From assembly GCA_032718865.1 (NCBI GenBank), contig JALUTQ010000003.1, positions 1,332,001 to 1,396,000 on the forward strand: a stretch of 64,000 bases of DNA. The letters are read 5' to 3'. The notes under the pieces were generated by a model. That model was not told where the DNA came from and did no database searches. It worked only from the letters and a program-made list of their open reading frames with translations. Numbering within the stretch: position 1 is the stretch's first letter; the number at the start of each line of letters is the position of its first letter. The DNA comes from Tilletia caries. Lineage: Eukaryota; Basidiomycota; Exobasidiomycetes; Tilletiales; Tilletiaceae. The position numbers and the translations under genes were made by a program. Below, piece after piece: positions 63,086 through 64,000 of this stretch.

Positions 63086-63898
63086 CTCTCTATTCACCAA
63101 TGTCTTTTCGATTATCTTCTCGCACGACCCCCGCGCGTCCCAAGCCTCCAGCCCTTAAGCCTCAACGCCTCAACCTTAGACCGCGCCGTGATCTTCTTCC
63201 GGGACCGACGACGATCTCCTTCATCTGAGTCAGGGGACTCTGTGTTACTCTTTCCATCTGTGTTCTGGTTTCCAATCTTAAAGCGCGCTTCTTTCTCCGA
63301 AGTTCTCTGTTCGATCTGCAAGCGTGTTTGGGCTCAGACGCGTCTAATTGTGTGACGCGTCGCGTATCGCCCCAGTGAATACCGCCTTAAAGCCGTCTTA
63401 TATCCGCCCTTCTCTCATCGTCCTCATTCGATTCCTCGACCCTCTCGTCCACAACTAAGTACACCGTCTGCACGAGCCACTGATCAGCGGGATTTGTACG
63501 AGTAAAGGTATGTATCTGATGATCCGGCTTCTGCTACAGTCGACGTGCTCGGATTCGTGGCACATTTCATCAAGCAGAGGGACATGTCAGGAGCATAAGA
63601 AGGCCGGAAAGAGACAAGACCATTTTCCCTCCTCTTCCTGACCAAGCACTGCTCGCTGAATCCTTCCAGCTCCCTTATCCTTGCAACAGATCACTCGTGC
63701 TGAATCCCTCTATCCTACTGGACCTAAGCCTTCACCTCACTCCGTCTACCAAGCAGATCCGTCACGACCGCCATTCTTGCAGCTATACTCGCCTCTCTGA
63801 GCATTTTCTTCTTTCCTATCGCACGCAGCCAGCTGGCTCCCTCGTACCTTTGCGCCCTTTTCACCCCATCCGCATCGCATCATTTCATCAAGCTCAAG
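63086..63898. other. Intergenic region and leader of the dioxygenase gene
   Basis: No additional gene seen. CT-rich sequence precedes the next ATG, and GTAAAGGTATG near 63,500 could be a leader intron donor. Confidence 0.4.
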
Positions 63899-64000
63899 AT
63901 GGCAGCGGCGAATCGAGCTCCGGTTTGGTTCATTGCCCACGGAGGGCCACCGACTTTGTTCCAAACCCAACATCCTGCCCACAAACATTGGGTCCAGATC
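63899..64000 (+). CDS. LigB-family extradiol ring-opening dioxygenase, 5' end
   Basis: The first 34 codons are present before the window ends. APVWFIAHGGPPTLFQTQHP closely fits the N-terminus of 4,5-DOPA dioxygenase-like LigB proteins (PF02900), in which the His of the SHGGP-type motif is a metal ligand. The motif here is AHGGP. Family members cleave catechol-type rings. The ATG has AAG directly before it and a long CT-rich leader. Confidence 0.8.
   Translation, partial: MAAANRAPVWFIAHGGPPTLFQTQHPAHKHWVQI

Overview
The window looks like basidiomycete fungal DNA. The recognisable host genes are GC-rich and cut by many short GT-AG introns, most with GTGAG donors (prohibitin alone has seven). 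The mobile elements (Ty3/gypsy, Ty1/copia, DIRS-like, LINE, PIF/Harbinger, pogo, CACTA, hAT- and Mutator-type MITEs) are the mix seen in repeat-rich basidiomycetes. I cannot name the species.

About 1.4-52.8 kb is a nested transposon island. From the left: a decayed pogo/Fot-like transposon (~1.5-4.4 kb); a two-gene PIF/Harbinger element (4.6-7.0); a CTCCG-rich repeat holding a solo LTR (7.0-8.1); a CACTA Tnp2 remnant (8.2-9.4); a DIRS-like element with RT, RNase H and tyrosine recombinase (10.0-12.7); a 3'-truncated gypsy, copy A (13.1-16.9); a Harbinger scrap and a second, mutated DIRS-like element (17.3-21.1); a malate dehydrogenase pseudogene (22.5-23.3); a small LTR element carrying only gag (23.4-25.0); a solo copia LTR (25.7); a bounded 2.9-kb mobile unit encoding a RecQ-like helicase (26.6-29.5); a small TIR element split by a full-length gypsy, copy B, with 5-bp target duplications (29.6-37.25); a LINE (37.25-~45); and a 5' copia fragment whose LTR holds a gag-less gypsy, copy C, itself carrying a 608-bp DNA element (45-52.2).

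The right part (52.9-64 kb) is mostly host DNA. Three genes lie head-to-tail on the minus strand: a TFIIIC subunit 6-like protein, a Vma12-type V-ATPase assembly factor starting two bases after the previous stop, and prohibitin PHB1. Then come MITEs, a tRNA-like sequence, a low-complexity Ser/Ala-rich protein with a C-terminal triple repeat, and the first 34 codons of a LigB-type ring-opening dioxygenase.

The most unusual observations are: (1) two diverged gypsy copies in which the whole integrase sits inside the RNase H domain, with the TDAS strand before the integrase and the E, TDH and ADALSR segments after it; (2) a 2.9-kb element with 9-bp target duplications and terminal hairpins that encodes a RecQ-like helicase and no recognisable transposase; (3) an 81-bp candidate intron at the gag-pol junction whose donor site also supplies the gag stop codon; (4) an ATGA stop-start overlap between the RT/RNase H and recombinase ORFs of the DIRS-like element.
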